DNA of 64,000 nucleotides from Ponticoccus litoralis (GTDB taxonomy: Bacteria > Pseudomonadota > Alphaproteobacteria > Rhodobacterales > Rhodobacteraceae), in NCBI RefSeq assembly GCF_039769985.1, contig NZ_JBDNCH010000005.1:1-64000 (forward strand), read 5' to 3'. Under the pieces are notes generated by a model. The model was not told the DNA's origin. It saw only the letters and a program-made list of their open reading frames with translations, and searched no databases. The position numbers were made by a program, and so were the translations under genes. Below, piece by piece: positions 17,619-26,653 of the stretch (within the stretch, counting starts at the first letter, position 1; the number at the start of each line of letters is the position of its first letter).

Positions 17619-18966
17619 ATGGAGAAAGACGCGGAAAAGACGTCCTACGAGGCAGACATGTACACACACGAAGACCTGGGCACGCTGCAAGGCCGCGCCC
17701 TCAAGTTGCAGGGGTGGATCCGGCAGCAGACCTTTTCTCCGGGGCTGGAAAAGAAGCTGCGCCGCTTTTCCTCCTGGGAGGTGGCCGAGCTGATCTTCCG
17801 GATCAACCAGTCGACCTTTCGCGGCAAGCTGGCCGCCGATCCCTCGTTGCCCACCGGCGAGGTCGAGGAAGAGGGGCGCCAGCGCTGGTTCTCTCTGGAA
17901 GAGATCAACGAGCTGCGCCGCCGGCTGAAGATCAACAAGCGCAGCCTGATGCCGCACCGGCCCGCGGGCCGCCGCGCGGTGCGCGCGGCTGTGGCGAACT
18001 TCAAGGGCGGCGCAGGCAAGTCGACCGTGGCGCTGCACTTCGCCCATGCGGCGGCGCTGGACGGTTACCGGGTGCTGGTGGTGGACTTCGACCCGCAGGC
18101 GACCCTGTCGCATTCCATGGGGCTGACCGACGTCTCGGAGGAACACACGGTCTGGGGCATCATGGCCCGCGACCTGATCCGCGAGACCGAGCGCATGAAC
18201 ACCGGTCCGGTGGGAGCCGAGATCCGGGGCCGCCCTGCCCCGCCGCCACCTGCCCTCGGCGATCACCGAGCTGGGCCTTGGCGATCTGCGCCTTGGCGAT
18301 TTCATCAAGCCCACCTCCTGGCCCACCATCGACGCCATCCCCTCTTGCGCGAACGCCGCCTTCGTCGAATTTGCCAGCGCACAGTACCGGCATCTGAACC
18401 CCGACTGGTCCTTCTTCGCGGCGGTCTCGCGCTACCCGGATCAGATCCCCGACGACAGCTACGACCTGATCCTTTTCGACTGCCCGCCCGCCATCGGTTA
18501 CCAGTCGATGAACGCGGTCTTTGCCGCCGACGTGCTGTATATCCCCTCGGGGCCGGGCTATTGGGAATACGATTCCACCACCTCCTTCATCGGCCAGCTG
18601 TCCGAGGCGCTGGGGGATCTGTCGGCGGGGTTCGACGGCGTCTTACCCGCGGGTAAGATCGCCCTGCCCAAGGCCTTCATGGACATCCGCTTCCTGCTGA
18701 CCCGGTTCGAGCCGGGCAACGACCTGCACCGTGCCATGCAGGATGCCTTCCGCAAGGTCTGGGGCGAGCATGTCACCGAGAACCCGGTCGAGATGACCCG
18801 CGCGGTCGAACAGTCGGGGCGATTCCTGAATTCGGTCTACGAAATGGATTACCGGGACATGACCAGAGAGACCTGGCGCCGCGCCCGGTCTACATTCGAT
18901 TCCGCCTATGAGGAATTCCGCCAGACCCTGCATAATGCATGGGCGCAGATGGAGGCTGACCAATGA
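17619..18966 (+). CDS. parA: Plasmid partition ATPase ParA (RepA-type), one frameshift
   Basis: About 448 aa when read through a +1 change near 18240. N-terminal HTH-like region (about 20-115), then deviant Walker A KGGAGKST (129-136), VVDFDPQATLS (Walker A' region) and LILFDCPPAIGYQS (Walker B). Long N-terminus is typical of the RepA/ParA proteins of alphaproteobacterial plasmids. It drives segregation by ATP-dependent binding to the nucleoid and interaction with ParB. Ends in a 4-bp ATGA overlap with parB. A parS-like palindrome is embedded in its coding sequence, encoding VLPAGK. Confidence 0.9.
18642..18657. repeat. parS-like palindrome, copy 2 (inside parA)
   Basis: CTTACCCGCGGGTAAG, identical to copy 1 and 1099 bp away from it. 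Lies in frame in parA. Confidence 0.75.
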
Positions 18967-20045
18967 GCCGGAAACGCCGGATGTTCGACATCGACATTCC
19001 CGAAATGAACGAGATGGAGGTGGGCAAGACGCCCGACCGTGCCCTGCGACGCGGGCCCATGGCCTCGGCGATTTCCGAGAACGCCAGTTCCCTGCGCGAC
19101 CGCAAGGAGGCAGAGGAAGGCATCCGCGCCGAGAACGACCGGCTTGCGCAGGAATTCGTGCGGCTCAAGCGCGACGGGCTGGTGACCGACCGCATCCCGC
19201 TGGACTCGGTGGTCACCGACATGCTGCTGCGCGACCGCAAGCCCGGTGCCGATGAAGAGCTGGACGAGCTGAAGCTGTCGATCCGCGAGATCGGCCTGTC
19301 GAACCCGATCCGGGTCGAGGCGCGGCCCGATGGCCGTTACGAGCTGATCCAGGGCATGCGGCGGCTTCTGGCCTTTCGCTCGCTGCTGGAAGACACCGGC
19401 GACGCGGCCTTTGCCAGCATTCCCGCCGGGATCGTGCCTGCGGGCGGCAAGCTTGAAACCAGCTATCGCCGGATGGTGGACGAGAACCTCGTGCGGAAGG
19501 ACATCTCTTTCGCCGAGATGGCGGCGCTGGCGCGGGCCTATGCCGCCGACCCGGTCAACGAATGCCCCGAGGTATCGGACGCGGTGGCGGTGCTGTTCAA
19601 ATCCGCCACCTATACCAAGCGCAGCTATATCCGCGCCTTCGCCGAACTTCTGATGCGGCTGGACAAGGTGCTGGCGCATCCGCAGGCAATCCCGCGCAAT
19701 CTGGGCGTCGACCTGAAGCGGATGATGGACCGGGACGAGACGCTGGTCGCCCGCGTCGCGACCGCGCTTCGGGCGGAACCGGATCGGGACTCCGCGCGCG
19801 AGGTCGAGATCCTGCGCGGGTTCACCGAGGGGGCAGGGGGCTTACCCACGGGTAAGACGGCCCCCGCCGCCGCGCGTCCGCGCAAGGCCAAGACCACCTT
19901 TCAGGTTTCGACCGGCGCCGGTGTGGCGCGCTGCAATGCCTCGCACGGGCGGCTGGAATTGCAGGACGACCGGGACTTCTCGGCCATCGACCGCGCGCGG
20001 TTGCAGCAGGCCATTGCGGCCTTTTACGCGGCTCTGGAGACCTGA
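18963..20045 (+). CDS. parB: Centromere-binding protein ParB (RepB-type)
   Basis: 360 aa, intact. ParB N-terminal domain with IPLDSVVTDMLLRDRKPGADEELDELKLSIREIGLSNPIRV (broken here by me only for length), RYELIQGMRRLLAF (the ParB box-II-like GxRR), HTH region YTKRSYIRAFAELL. The basic proline/alanine-rich linker near 300 contains LPTGK, encoded by the third palindrome. Start overlaps the parA stop (ATGA). Forms the partition complex on parS sites; a clean terminator follows. Confidence 0.9.
   Translation: MSRKRRMFDIDIPEMNEMEVGKTPDRALRRGPMASAISENASSLRDRKEAEEGIRAENDRLAQEFVRLKRDGLVTDRIPLDSVVTDMLLRDRKPGADEELDELKLSIREIGLSNPIRVEARPDGRYELIQGMRRLLAFRSLLEDTGDAAFASIPAGIVPAGGKLETSYRRMVDENLVRKDISFAEMAALARAYAADPVNECPEVSDAVAVLFKSATYTKRSYIRAFAELLMRLDKVLAHPQAIPRNLGVDLKRMMDRDETLVARVATALRAEPDRDSAREVEILRGFTEGAGGLPTGKTAPAAARPRKAKTTFQVSTGAGVARCNASHGRLELQDDRDFSAIDRARLQQAIAAFYAALET
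19841..19856. repeat. parS-like palindrome, copy 3 (inside parB)
   Basis: CTTACCCACGGGTAAG: same palindrome with one A for G, 1199 bp after copy 2. Lies in frame in parB. Confidence 0.7.
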
Positions 20046-20047
20046 GA

Positions 20048-20076
20048 CCGGAAGGCCCGGCGCCGGGGCCTTCCGG
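20048..20076 (+). terminator. Terminator after parB
   Basis: 11-bp perfect stem CCGGAAGGCCC / GGGCCTTCCGG with a 7-nt loop, starting 2 bp after the parB stop codon and followed by a short CCTTTG. Weak T-tract. Confidence 0.6.
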
Positions 20077-20242
20077 CCTTTGCGTCGGGTTGTCCCGGGA
20101 GGTGGCCCCCCGGGATCGGCGGGGTTTTTGGCCGGCGGGGCCCATGCGGGGGCGGCGCATTGACCCCGGTTCGGGCCACGTCCTCCGCGATTGCGGATTT
20201 TCCGCTGGATTACCGCGTGTTGCGGTCTTAGCTTCCGGGATC

Positions 20243-20800
20243 ATGGACAAACCGGACGTCATCCTCTCATTGCTTCCCGCCCGCCTGAAACAGGCGCGGC
20301 AAGCGCAGGGCCTTTCGCTGGAGGCCGTGGCCAAGCTGTCGGGGGTTTCCCGCAGCATGGTCAGCCAGATCGAGCGCGGCGAATCCTCGCCCACGGTCTC
20401 GACGCTGTGGAACCTGACCCGCGCGCTTCAGGTGGATTTTGCCGGATTGCTGGAGGACCAGCCCGGCAGCCAGATCGAGGTACTGCGGGCGCAGGAGGTG
20501 CCGACCATCGAGAATCGCGGCGCGGGCTGTACCATAAGGATCCTGTCGCCGCCCGAAGACGCCGGGCATCACGAGGTCTACGAGCTGCGCTTTGCCGAGG
20601 GCGGGGTGCTGGATCCCGCGCCCCATGCCCGTGGCACGCAGGAAAACCTGACGGTGATCGAGGGCGCGCTGACGGTGGTCAGCGGCGAGGCCATGGACCG
20701 GTTGGATACCGGCGAAACCGCCCGATATGCCGCCGATGTCCCGCACAGCCTGCGGGCTGATGGGCTGGCGCGGGCCTTTCTGGTCGTGAAGGGCGGCTGA
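20243..20800 (+). CDS. XRE-family regulator with C-terminal cupin
   Basis: 185 aa. HTH_3 domain at about 10-66 (LKQARQAQGLSLEAVAKLSGV, SRSMVSQIERGESSPT) and a small cupin (about 105-183; PAPHARGTQENLTVIEGALTV, RYAADVPHSLRA). Such proteins sense small amino-acid-like or polyamine ligands through the cupin. Located just upstream of kbl-tdh on the same strand and followed by a strong palindrome (20835-20856), so it is the likely regulator of threonine catabolism here. Start at 20243; the open frame upstream has no protein-like content. Confidence 0.9.
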   Translation: MDKPDVILSLLPARLKQARQAQGLSLEAVAKLSGVSRSMVSQIERGESSPTVSTLWNLTRALQVDFAGLLEDQPGSQIEVLRAQEVPTIENRGAGCTIRILSPPEDAGHHEVYELRFAEGGVLDPAPHARGTQENLTVIEGALTVVSGEAMDRLDTGETARYAADVPHSLRADGLARAFLVVKGG

Positions 20801-20834
20801 GCGGCGGGCGGTCGAAAAACGGGGTTGTGACAAT

Positions 20835-20856
20835 TTAGCGGACAGAAATCCGCTAA
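20835..20856. promoter_or_regulatory. Operator-like inverted repeat upstream of kbl
   Basis: TTAGCGGA-N6-TCCGCTAA, perfect 8-bp arms. A weaker dyad CGGAC-GCGG-GTCCG follows at about 20876-20889 and then TCCGTTATG. A related GCGGA-TTT-TCCGC dyad (20193-20205) lies in front of the XRE-cupin gene itself, suggesting autoregulation. Binding by the XRE-cupin protein is inference. Confidence 0.6.
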
Positions 20857-20927
20857 GATGTAATCCATGATTGCGGACGCGGGTCCGTTATGGTAGATGT
20901 GGGCCCGTACCATGAGAGGAGTCGCCC

Positions 20928-22114
20928 ATGTCCGACCGTTTCATTGCCGATCTGCAGACCACGCTTGCCGGGATCGAGGCCGATGGCCTGATGAAGCGCG
21001 AGCGCATGATCACCTCGGCGCAGGGCGCCGAAATCGCCGTTGGCGGGCGCGAGGTGATCAACCTTTGCGCCAACAACTACCTGGGACTGGCCGACCACCC
21101 GGACCTGATCCGCGCGGCGCGCGAGGTGATGGACGGCAAGGGCTTTGGCATGGCCTCTGTCCGGTTCATCTGCGGCACGCAGGATCTGCACCGCAGGCTT
21201 GAACAGAAGCTTGCGGCCTTCCTGAAGAAGGACGACTCGATCCTGTTCGCCGCCTGTTTCGACGCCAATGGCGGGCTGTTCGAGCCGCTTCTGGGGCCGG
21301 AGGACGCGATTGTCTCGGACAGCCTCAACCATGCCTCGATCATCGACGGCATCCGGCTGTGCAAGGCGCAGCGCTACCGCTATGCCAACAACGACATGGG
21401 CGATCTCGAGGCCAAGCTGAAAGCGGCGCGCGAGGGCGGCGCCCGGCATGTGATGATCGCCACCGACGGCGTTTTCTCGATGGATGGCTATCTTGCGAAC
21501 CTGCCCGAGATCACGCGGCTGGCCAAGGCCTACGAGGCGGTTGTCATGGTCGATGACTGCCACGCCACCGGCTTCATGGGGCCGAGGGGCGCCGGGACGC
21601 CGGATCACTTCGGGGTGGATGTGGACATCCTGACCGGGACGCTGGGCAAGGCGCTTGGCGGGGCCCGGGCGGGTACATCGCCGGTCCGCAGCCGGTGATC
21701 GACTTGCTGCGCCAGCGCGCGCGGCCCTATCTGTTCTCGAACGCACTGCCGCCGTCCATCGTGGCCGCCGGGCTGGAGGCCATTCGCCTGGTGGAAGAGG
21801 GGGGCGAACTGCGCAGGCGGTTGGTCGAGAATGCCGCCTACTGGCGCAAGGGGTTGGAAGAGCTGGGCTTCGATCTGCTGCCGGGCGAGCATCCCATCGT
21901 GCCGGTGATGCTGGGCGAAGCGCCGCTGGCGCAGAAGATGGCCGCCGGGCTGTTCGAAGAGGGGGTCTATGTCTCGGGCTTCTTCTACCCGGTGGTGCCG
22001 CATGGGCAGGCCCGCATCCGCACGCAGATGAACGCCGCCCTGACCCGCGACCAGCTTGACCGTGCGCTGGCCGCCTTCGCCAAGGTTGGCCGCGCTCTGG
22101 GAGTGATCCAATGA
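20928..22114 (+). CDS. kbl: 2-amino-3-ketobutyrate CoA ligase, one frameshift
   Basis: About 395 aa read through an indel near 21672 (GGC GGG GCC CGG GCG GGT ACA). PLP enzyme of the alpha-oxoamine synthase family that cleaves 2-amino-3-ketobutyrate with CoA to glycine and acetyl-CoA. Landmarks: INLCANNYLGLADHP, SDSLNHASIIDGIRL, VDDCHATGFMG, and the PLP lysine in TLGKALGG. ATG at 20928 with GAGAGGAG-like ribosome site. 4-bp overlap with tdh. Together they convert threonine to glycine. Confidence 0.93.
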
Positions 22115-23157
22115 CCCTGCCCAACACGATGAAAGCGCTGGAAAAATCGCACCCTGAAGAGGGGCTGTGGATGGTGCAGGCGCCGGTGCCCGAGATCGGC
22201 CCGGACGAGGTGCTGATCCGCGTCAATGCCACCGGCATCTGCGGCACCGATATCCATATCTGGAACTGGGACGACTGGGCGCGGGCCACGGTGCCGGTGC
22301 CGATGATCACCGGCCACGAGTTCGCCGGCGAGATCGTCGAGATCGGGCGCAACGTGACCGGGCTGGAGATCGGCCAGCGGTGTTCCGGCGAGGGGCATGT
22401 GGTGGGGACCGAAAGCCGCCAGAGCCGGTCGGGCAAGTTCCATCTGGATCCGGGCACGCGCGGCATCGGGGTGAACGTGCAGGGCGCCTTTGCGGAATAC
22501 CTGAAGCTGCCGGCCTTCAACGTGGTGCCGCTGCCGGACGACATCCCCGACGAGATCGGCGCGATCCTCGACCCGCTGGGCAACGCGGTGCACACGGCGC
22601 TGAGCTTCGATCTGCTGGGCGAGGATGTGCTGATCACGGGCGCCGGGCCCATCGGCATCATGGCGGCGGCGGTGGCGCGCCATGCCGGGGCGCGCCATGT
22701 GGTCATCACCGACATCAACCCGGACCGCCTGACGCTGGCGCAACAGGTCTGCCGCAATGTCCGCACGGTGGACGTGACCCGCGAGGACCTGCGCGACGTG
22801 ATCCACGAACTGGGCATGAAGCAGGGATTCGATGTCGGGCTGGAGATGTCCGGCAGCCAGCAGGCGCTGGACCAGATGGTCGAAAGCCTGATCATGGGCG
22901 GCAAGATCGCCTTGCTGGGGATCCCGCCGGGCAAGTCGCCGGTGGACTGGTCGCGCATCGTGTTCAAGGCGATCACCATCAAGGGGGTCTACGGGCGCGA
23001 GATGTTCGAAACCTGGTACAAGATGATCGCCATGTTGCAGAACGGGCTGGATGTCAGCCGGGTGATCACGCACCGGATGGGCGTGGATGCCTATCGTGAC
23101 GGCTTTGCCGCGATGAAATCCGGCCAGTCCGGCAAGGTCGTGCTGACCTGGCGCTGA
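22111..23157 (+). CDS. tdh: L-threonine 3-dehydrogenase
   Basis: 348 aa, intact. Zinc-dependent medium-chain dehydrogenase: catalytic zinc site GICGTDIHIW and GHEFAGEIVEIG, NAD site GAGPIGIMAAAVA, then the TDH-typical VFKAITIKGVYGREMFETWYKM. Oxidises threonine to 2-amino-3-ketobutyrate for Kbl. Notable: the four-cysteine structural-zinc lobe found in E. coli TDH is absent; the segment reads GEGHVVGTESRQSRSGKF with no cysteines. Confidence 0.95.
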   Translation: MTLPNTMKALEKSHPEEGLWMVQAPVPEIGPDEVLIRVNATGICGTDIHIWNWDDWARATVPVPMITGHEFAGEIVEIGRNVTGLEIGQRCSGEGHVVGTESRQSRSGKFHLDPGTRGIGVNVQGAFAEYLKLPAFNVVPLPDDIPDEIGAILDPLGNAVHTALSFDLLGEDVLITGAGPIGIMAAAVARHAGARHVVITDINPDRLTLAQQVCRNVRTVDVTREDLRDVIHELGMKQGFDVGLEMSGSQQALDQMVESLIMGGKIALLGIPPGKSPVDWSRIVFKAITIKGVYGREMFETWYKMIAMLQNGLDVSRVITHRMGVDAYRDGFAAMKSGQSGKVVLTWR

Positions 23158-23242
23158 GCGGGGCAGGGGGCGTATCCCGGTCGCCGGACGGCGGTGGGGA
23201 CGCGCCCCGATACGCCTGATACCGGCGACGCGGGCGGCGCCC

Positions 23243-23707
23243 CTACCGCAGGGGAATCGGGCGCTGCTCTTCGATCGCCTCCATCGCGAAATAGGAGGTC
23301 ACGGTTTCCAGCTCGATGTTCTCGATCAGCCGCTTGTAGACGTCGTCGTAGCCGGCCATGTCCCCGGCCACGATCTTCAGCAGGTAGTCGTATTCGCCGC
23401 CGATGCGGAAGAAGTCGATGACCTCGGGGATGGCCGAGACATGTTTGCGGAACAGCCGCAGCCACTCTGCGGAATGGTGCCGCGTCTTGATCAGCGAGAA
23501 CACCACGAAGCCGCCGCCCAGGCTTTCGCGGTCGATCACCACGGTGCGGTTGCGGATCGCGCCCGAGGCCTCGAGCGCCTTGAGCCTGCGCCAGCAGGCG
23601 TTCTGCGACAGCCCGACCTTCTCGGCCAGCGCCCGCTGGGGCAGGCCCGCGTCGCGCTGCAGTTCTTCGAGAATTCGAAAGTCAAAATGATCTGGTTTAT
23701 GCTTCAT
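23243..23707 (-). CDS. Lrp/AsnC-family regulator
   Basis: 154 aa from ATG at 23707 (a GTG at 23725 is possible but has no ribosome site). HTH at about 8-55 (DFRILEELQRDAGLPQRALA, EKVGLSQNACWRRLKAL) and a RAM ligand-binding domain (EVIDFFRIGGEYDYLLKIVAGDMAGY). Binds an amino acid and probably controls the divergent operon starting at 23810; the 102-bp gap is AT-rich. Which amino acid is unknown. Confidence 0.9.
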   Translation of the reverse strand: MKHKPDHFDFRILEELQRDAGLPQRALAEKVGLSQNACWRRLKALEASGAIRNRTVVIDRESLGGGFVVFSLIKTRHHSAEWLRLFRKHVSAIPEVIDFFRIGGEYDYLLKIVAGDMAGYDDVYKRLIENIELETVTSYFAMEAIEEQRPIPLR

Positions 23708-23809
23708 TCTTCGATCATATGACACAAAAAGACGAAATCAACGGCAAACAACTGTGAAGATTTTTGCAAAACTTGCGTCATACTCGATCCGGTCAAATCA
23801 GGGGATGAC

Positions 23810-25268
23810 ATGACTGCGCTCGACGATTTCAAGGCCGCGCTGCAAGGCGCCGACGTTCACGACCGGATCCGCGAGGGGCTGATCGGCGAGGATGCGCAGA
23901 TCGACGGGCCGTTCGGGGCGCGGCCGTTGATCTATGCCGATTACGTGGCCTCGGGGCGGGCTCTGGCACAGGTCGAGGATTTCATCCGCGACCGCGTGCT
24001 GCCCTATTACGCCAATACCCACACCCGTGCCTCTTTCTGCGGCGAGTACATGACCAAGCTGCGCGAGGCGGCGCGGGCCGAGATCGCCCGGCTGACCGGC
24101 GCCGCCGCGGGCATGAGCGTTGTGTTCACCGGGTCGGGCTCTACCGCCGGGCTCAACCGCATCGCGGGGCTGCTGGATCTGGCGGCGCTGGTCCGGCAGG
24201 GGCAGCGCGTGGTGGTGCTGACCGGCCCCTATGAGCATCATTCCAACATCCTGCCCTGGCGCGAGACCGGGGCCGAGGTGATCGAGATCGCCGAGGCGGC
24301 GACCGGCGGCGTCGACATGGCCGAGCTGGAGCGCGCCCTGATCGCGGCGCAGGGCGCGGCGCGGATCGTCGGCACCTTTTCCGCGGCGTCCAACGTGACC
24401 GGCATCCTGACCGATGTGGACGCGGTGACGCGGATGCTGCGCGCGCATGGCGCGCTGTCGGTCTGGGACTACGGCTGTGCCGGTCCCTATTGCGCGATGG
24501 ACATGAGGGCGGGCACCGATGCGCAGAAGGATGCCATCGTGTTCTCGGTGCACAAGTTTCCCGGCGGTCCCGGTTCCAGTGGTGTTGCGGTGATCCGCGA
24601 CGGGATCGCCCTCCGTGCCACGCCGACCCTCCCCGGCGGCGGCACGGTCAGTTTCGTGTCGCCCTGGGGCATGTCTATTCCGGCAGCCTCGCGGCGCGGG
24701 AAGAGGGCGGCACCCCGAATGTGACCGGCGATATCCGCGCCGCGCTGGCCATGCTGGTCAAGGAGGCGCTGGGGCAGAGCTGGCTGGACCGTCGGCAGGC
24801 CGAATTGCGGGCGCGGGCGCTGAAGGTCTGGACGGACAACGACCGGATCGAGCTGCTGGGCATTCCCGGCGCCGAGGCGTTGCCGATCTTTTCCTTCCGG
24901 GTGCGGGACGGGCAGGGGGGCTGGTGCATCACCAGTTCTTCACCCGCCTGCTCAGCGACCTGACCGGGGTGCAGGCGCGCGGCGGCTGTGCCTGCGCCGG
25001 GCCCTATGGTCACCGGCTGCTGGGGCTGGGCCGCGCCGAATCGGATGCCACCATCGCGGCGCTGGAACAGGGCGAGGAAACCGCCAAGCCCGGCTGGGTG
25101 CGGTTGAATCTTTCCGCCCTGATGAGCGACGAGAAGGTGGATCTGATCATTGCGGCTGTGGACAATCTGGCGCGGATCGCCCCAGAATATGCCGCTCAGT
25201 ACCGCGTCGATACCAGTACCGCCCGGTTCAACGCCAACGGCCTCCCACAGGATACGCTCGTTTCATGA
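23810..25268 (+). CDS. Class V PLP-dependent aminotransferase/desulfurase-like protein, two frameshifts
   Basis: About 486 aa. Csd/NifS-type fold: YADYVASGRAL, VVFTGSGSTAGLN, TGPYEHHSNILPWRETG, PLP lysine K249 in VFSVHKFPGGPGSSG, then after an indel near 24670 HVYSGSLAAREEGGTPNV and after another near 24918 LVHHQFFTRLLSDLTGVQARGG(CACAGPYGH). A C-x-C-x-G segment late in the protein could carry a reactive cysteine. Not IscS/SufS (wrong length, no NifS consensus around the cysteine). First gene of a five-gene unit with 4-bp overlaps. Substrate unknown. Confidence 0.82.
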
Positions 25269-26624
25269 CCGCAACCCGGATCAGCCCGATTGCCAATCCC
25301 GTCTTCCGGACGCTTTTTGCCGCGCAGGTCTGTTCGCTGCTGGCGATCGGCCTGATGACCGTGGCGATGTCGCTGGCGGCCTATCGCATCGGCGGCACGG
25401 CGGCGGCGGGGCAGATCCTGGGCTTTCTGCTTGCGGTGAAGATGGTGGCCTATGTGGGCATCTCGCCGCTGGCCGAGGCGCTTTTCGCCGGGCGCTCGCG
25501 CAAGCGGGTGATGGTCGGGCTGGATATCGCGCGCATGGCGCTGTTGCTGCCGATGGCCTTTGCCACCGAGACCTGGCAGATCGCGGCGCTGGCGCTGGTC
25601 TTCTTTGCGGTCTCGTCCGGCTTCACGCCGATCTTCCAGTCGGTGATCCCGGACGTGCTGCCCGAAGAGCGCGCCTATAGCCGCGCGCTGGTCTGGTCGC
25701 GCATCGCCTATACGCTGGAATCCGTGCTTTCGCCGGTGATCGCCGCCATGGTGCTGCAAGTGGTTGCGGCACGAGTTCCTGTTCTGGGTCGCGGCGCTGG
25801 CCTTCTCCGGGTCCATCGCGGCGCTGCTGGTCACGCGCTTCCCCGCCGGGGCTGGCGCGCCGCGCCGGGGGCCGTTCCTGACCCGGGCGCTGACGGGGCT
25901 GTCGATCTATCGCCGGACTCCGCGGCTGCGCGGCCTGTTCCTGCTGAATTTTGCCCTGTCGCTGAGCATGGCCTGGGTGCTGGTCAACTCTGTGGTGCTG
26001 GCCGGTGCGCAGCTGGGCGACGCCGAGCGGCACTACCCGGTGCTGATGGGCTTCTACGGGCTGGGCGCCGCGACCGGCGCGGTGCTGGTGCCGCGGCTGA
26101 TCGAGTCGCTGGACGAGCGCCGCGTGATGGCCCTGGGGGCGCTGCTGCACGCGGTGCTGGGATTGGGTATCGCGCTGCCGATGGCCTATGGCGGGTACAT
26201 GGGGCTGTGGGTCGGCTTCGGCCTGGCCGCCTCGCTGGTGCTGACGCCGGGCGGGCTGGTGATCGCGCGCTCTGCGGGGGCAGGGGACCGCGCCTCGGTC
26301 TTCGCGGCGCAGTTCTCGCTGTCGCATGCGGGCTGGCTGGTGGCCTACCCGCTGGCGGGCGAGCTGGGCGCGCGGCTCGGGCTGGCACCGGCGCTGCTGA
26401 TCCTGTCGGGGCTGACGGTCGGCGTGGCGGCGCTGGCGCTGCGGGTCTGGCCCGCAAGCGATCCGCTGACCCGCGAGCACGACCATCCCGAATTGCCGGG
26501 TGACCACCCGCACCTGCGCGAGACCCCCGCGCATGGGCCGCGCCAGCGCCATGCCCATGCCTTCCATATCGACGATCTCCACCCGGACTGGTCCGCCAGC
26601 CGGCCCGCCTGGAGCGTGCCGTGA
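25265..26624 (+). CDS. MFS transporter with His-rich C-terminal tail, one frameshift
   Basis: About 453 aa read through a +1 near 25760. Starts inside the previous gene's stop (ATGA). Twelve predicted hydrophobic spans; cytosolic loop with GRSRKRVMVGLDIARM typical of MFS motif A. After the last span there is a long hydrophilic tail full of histidines (EHDHPELPGDHPHL, then GPRQRHAHAFHIDDLHPDW), which could bind a metal. Translational coupling to the class V enzyme and the flavoprotein says it moves the operon's substrate or product; direction not known. Confidence 0.82.
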
Positions 26625-26653
26625 CCGGACAGCAGAGTTACAGGAAAGACGAC

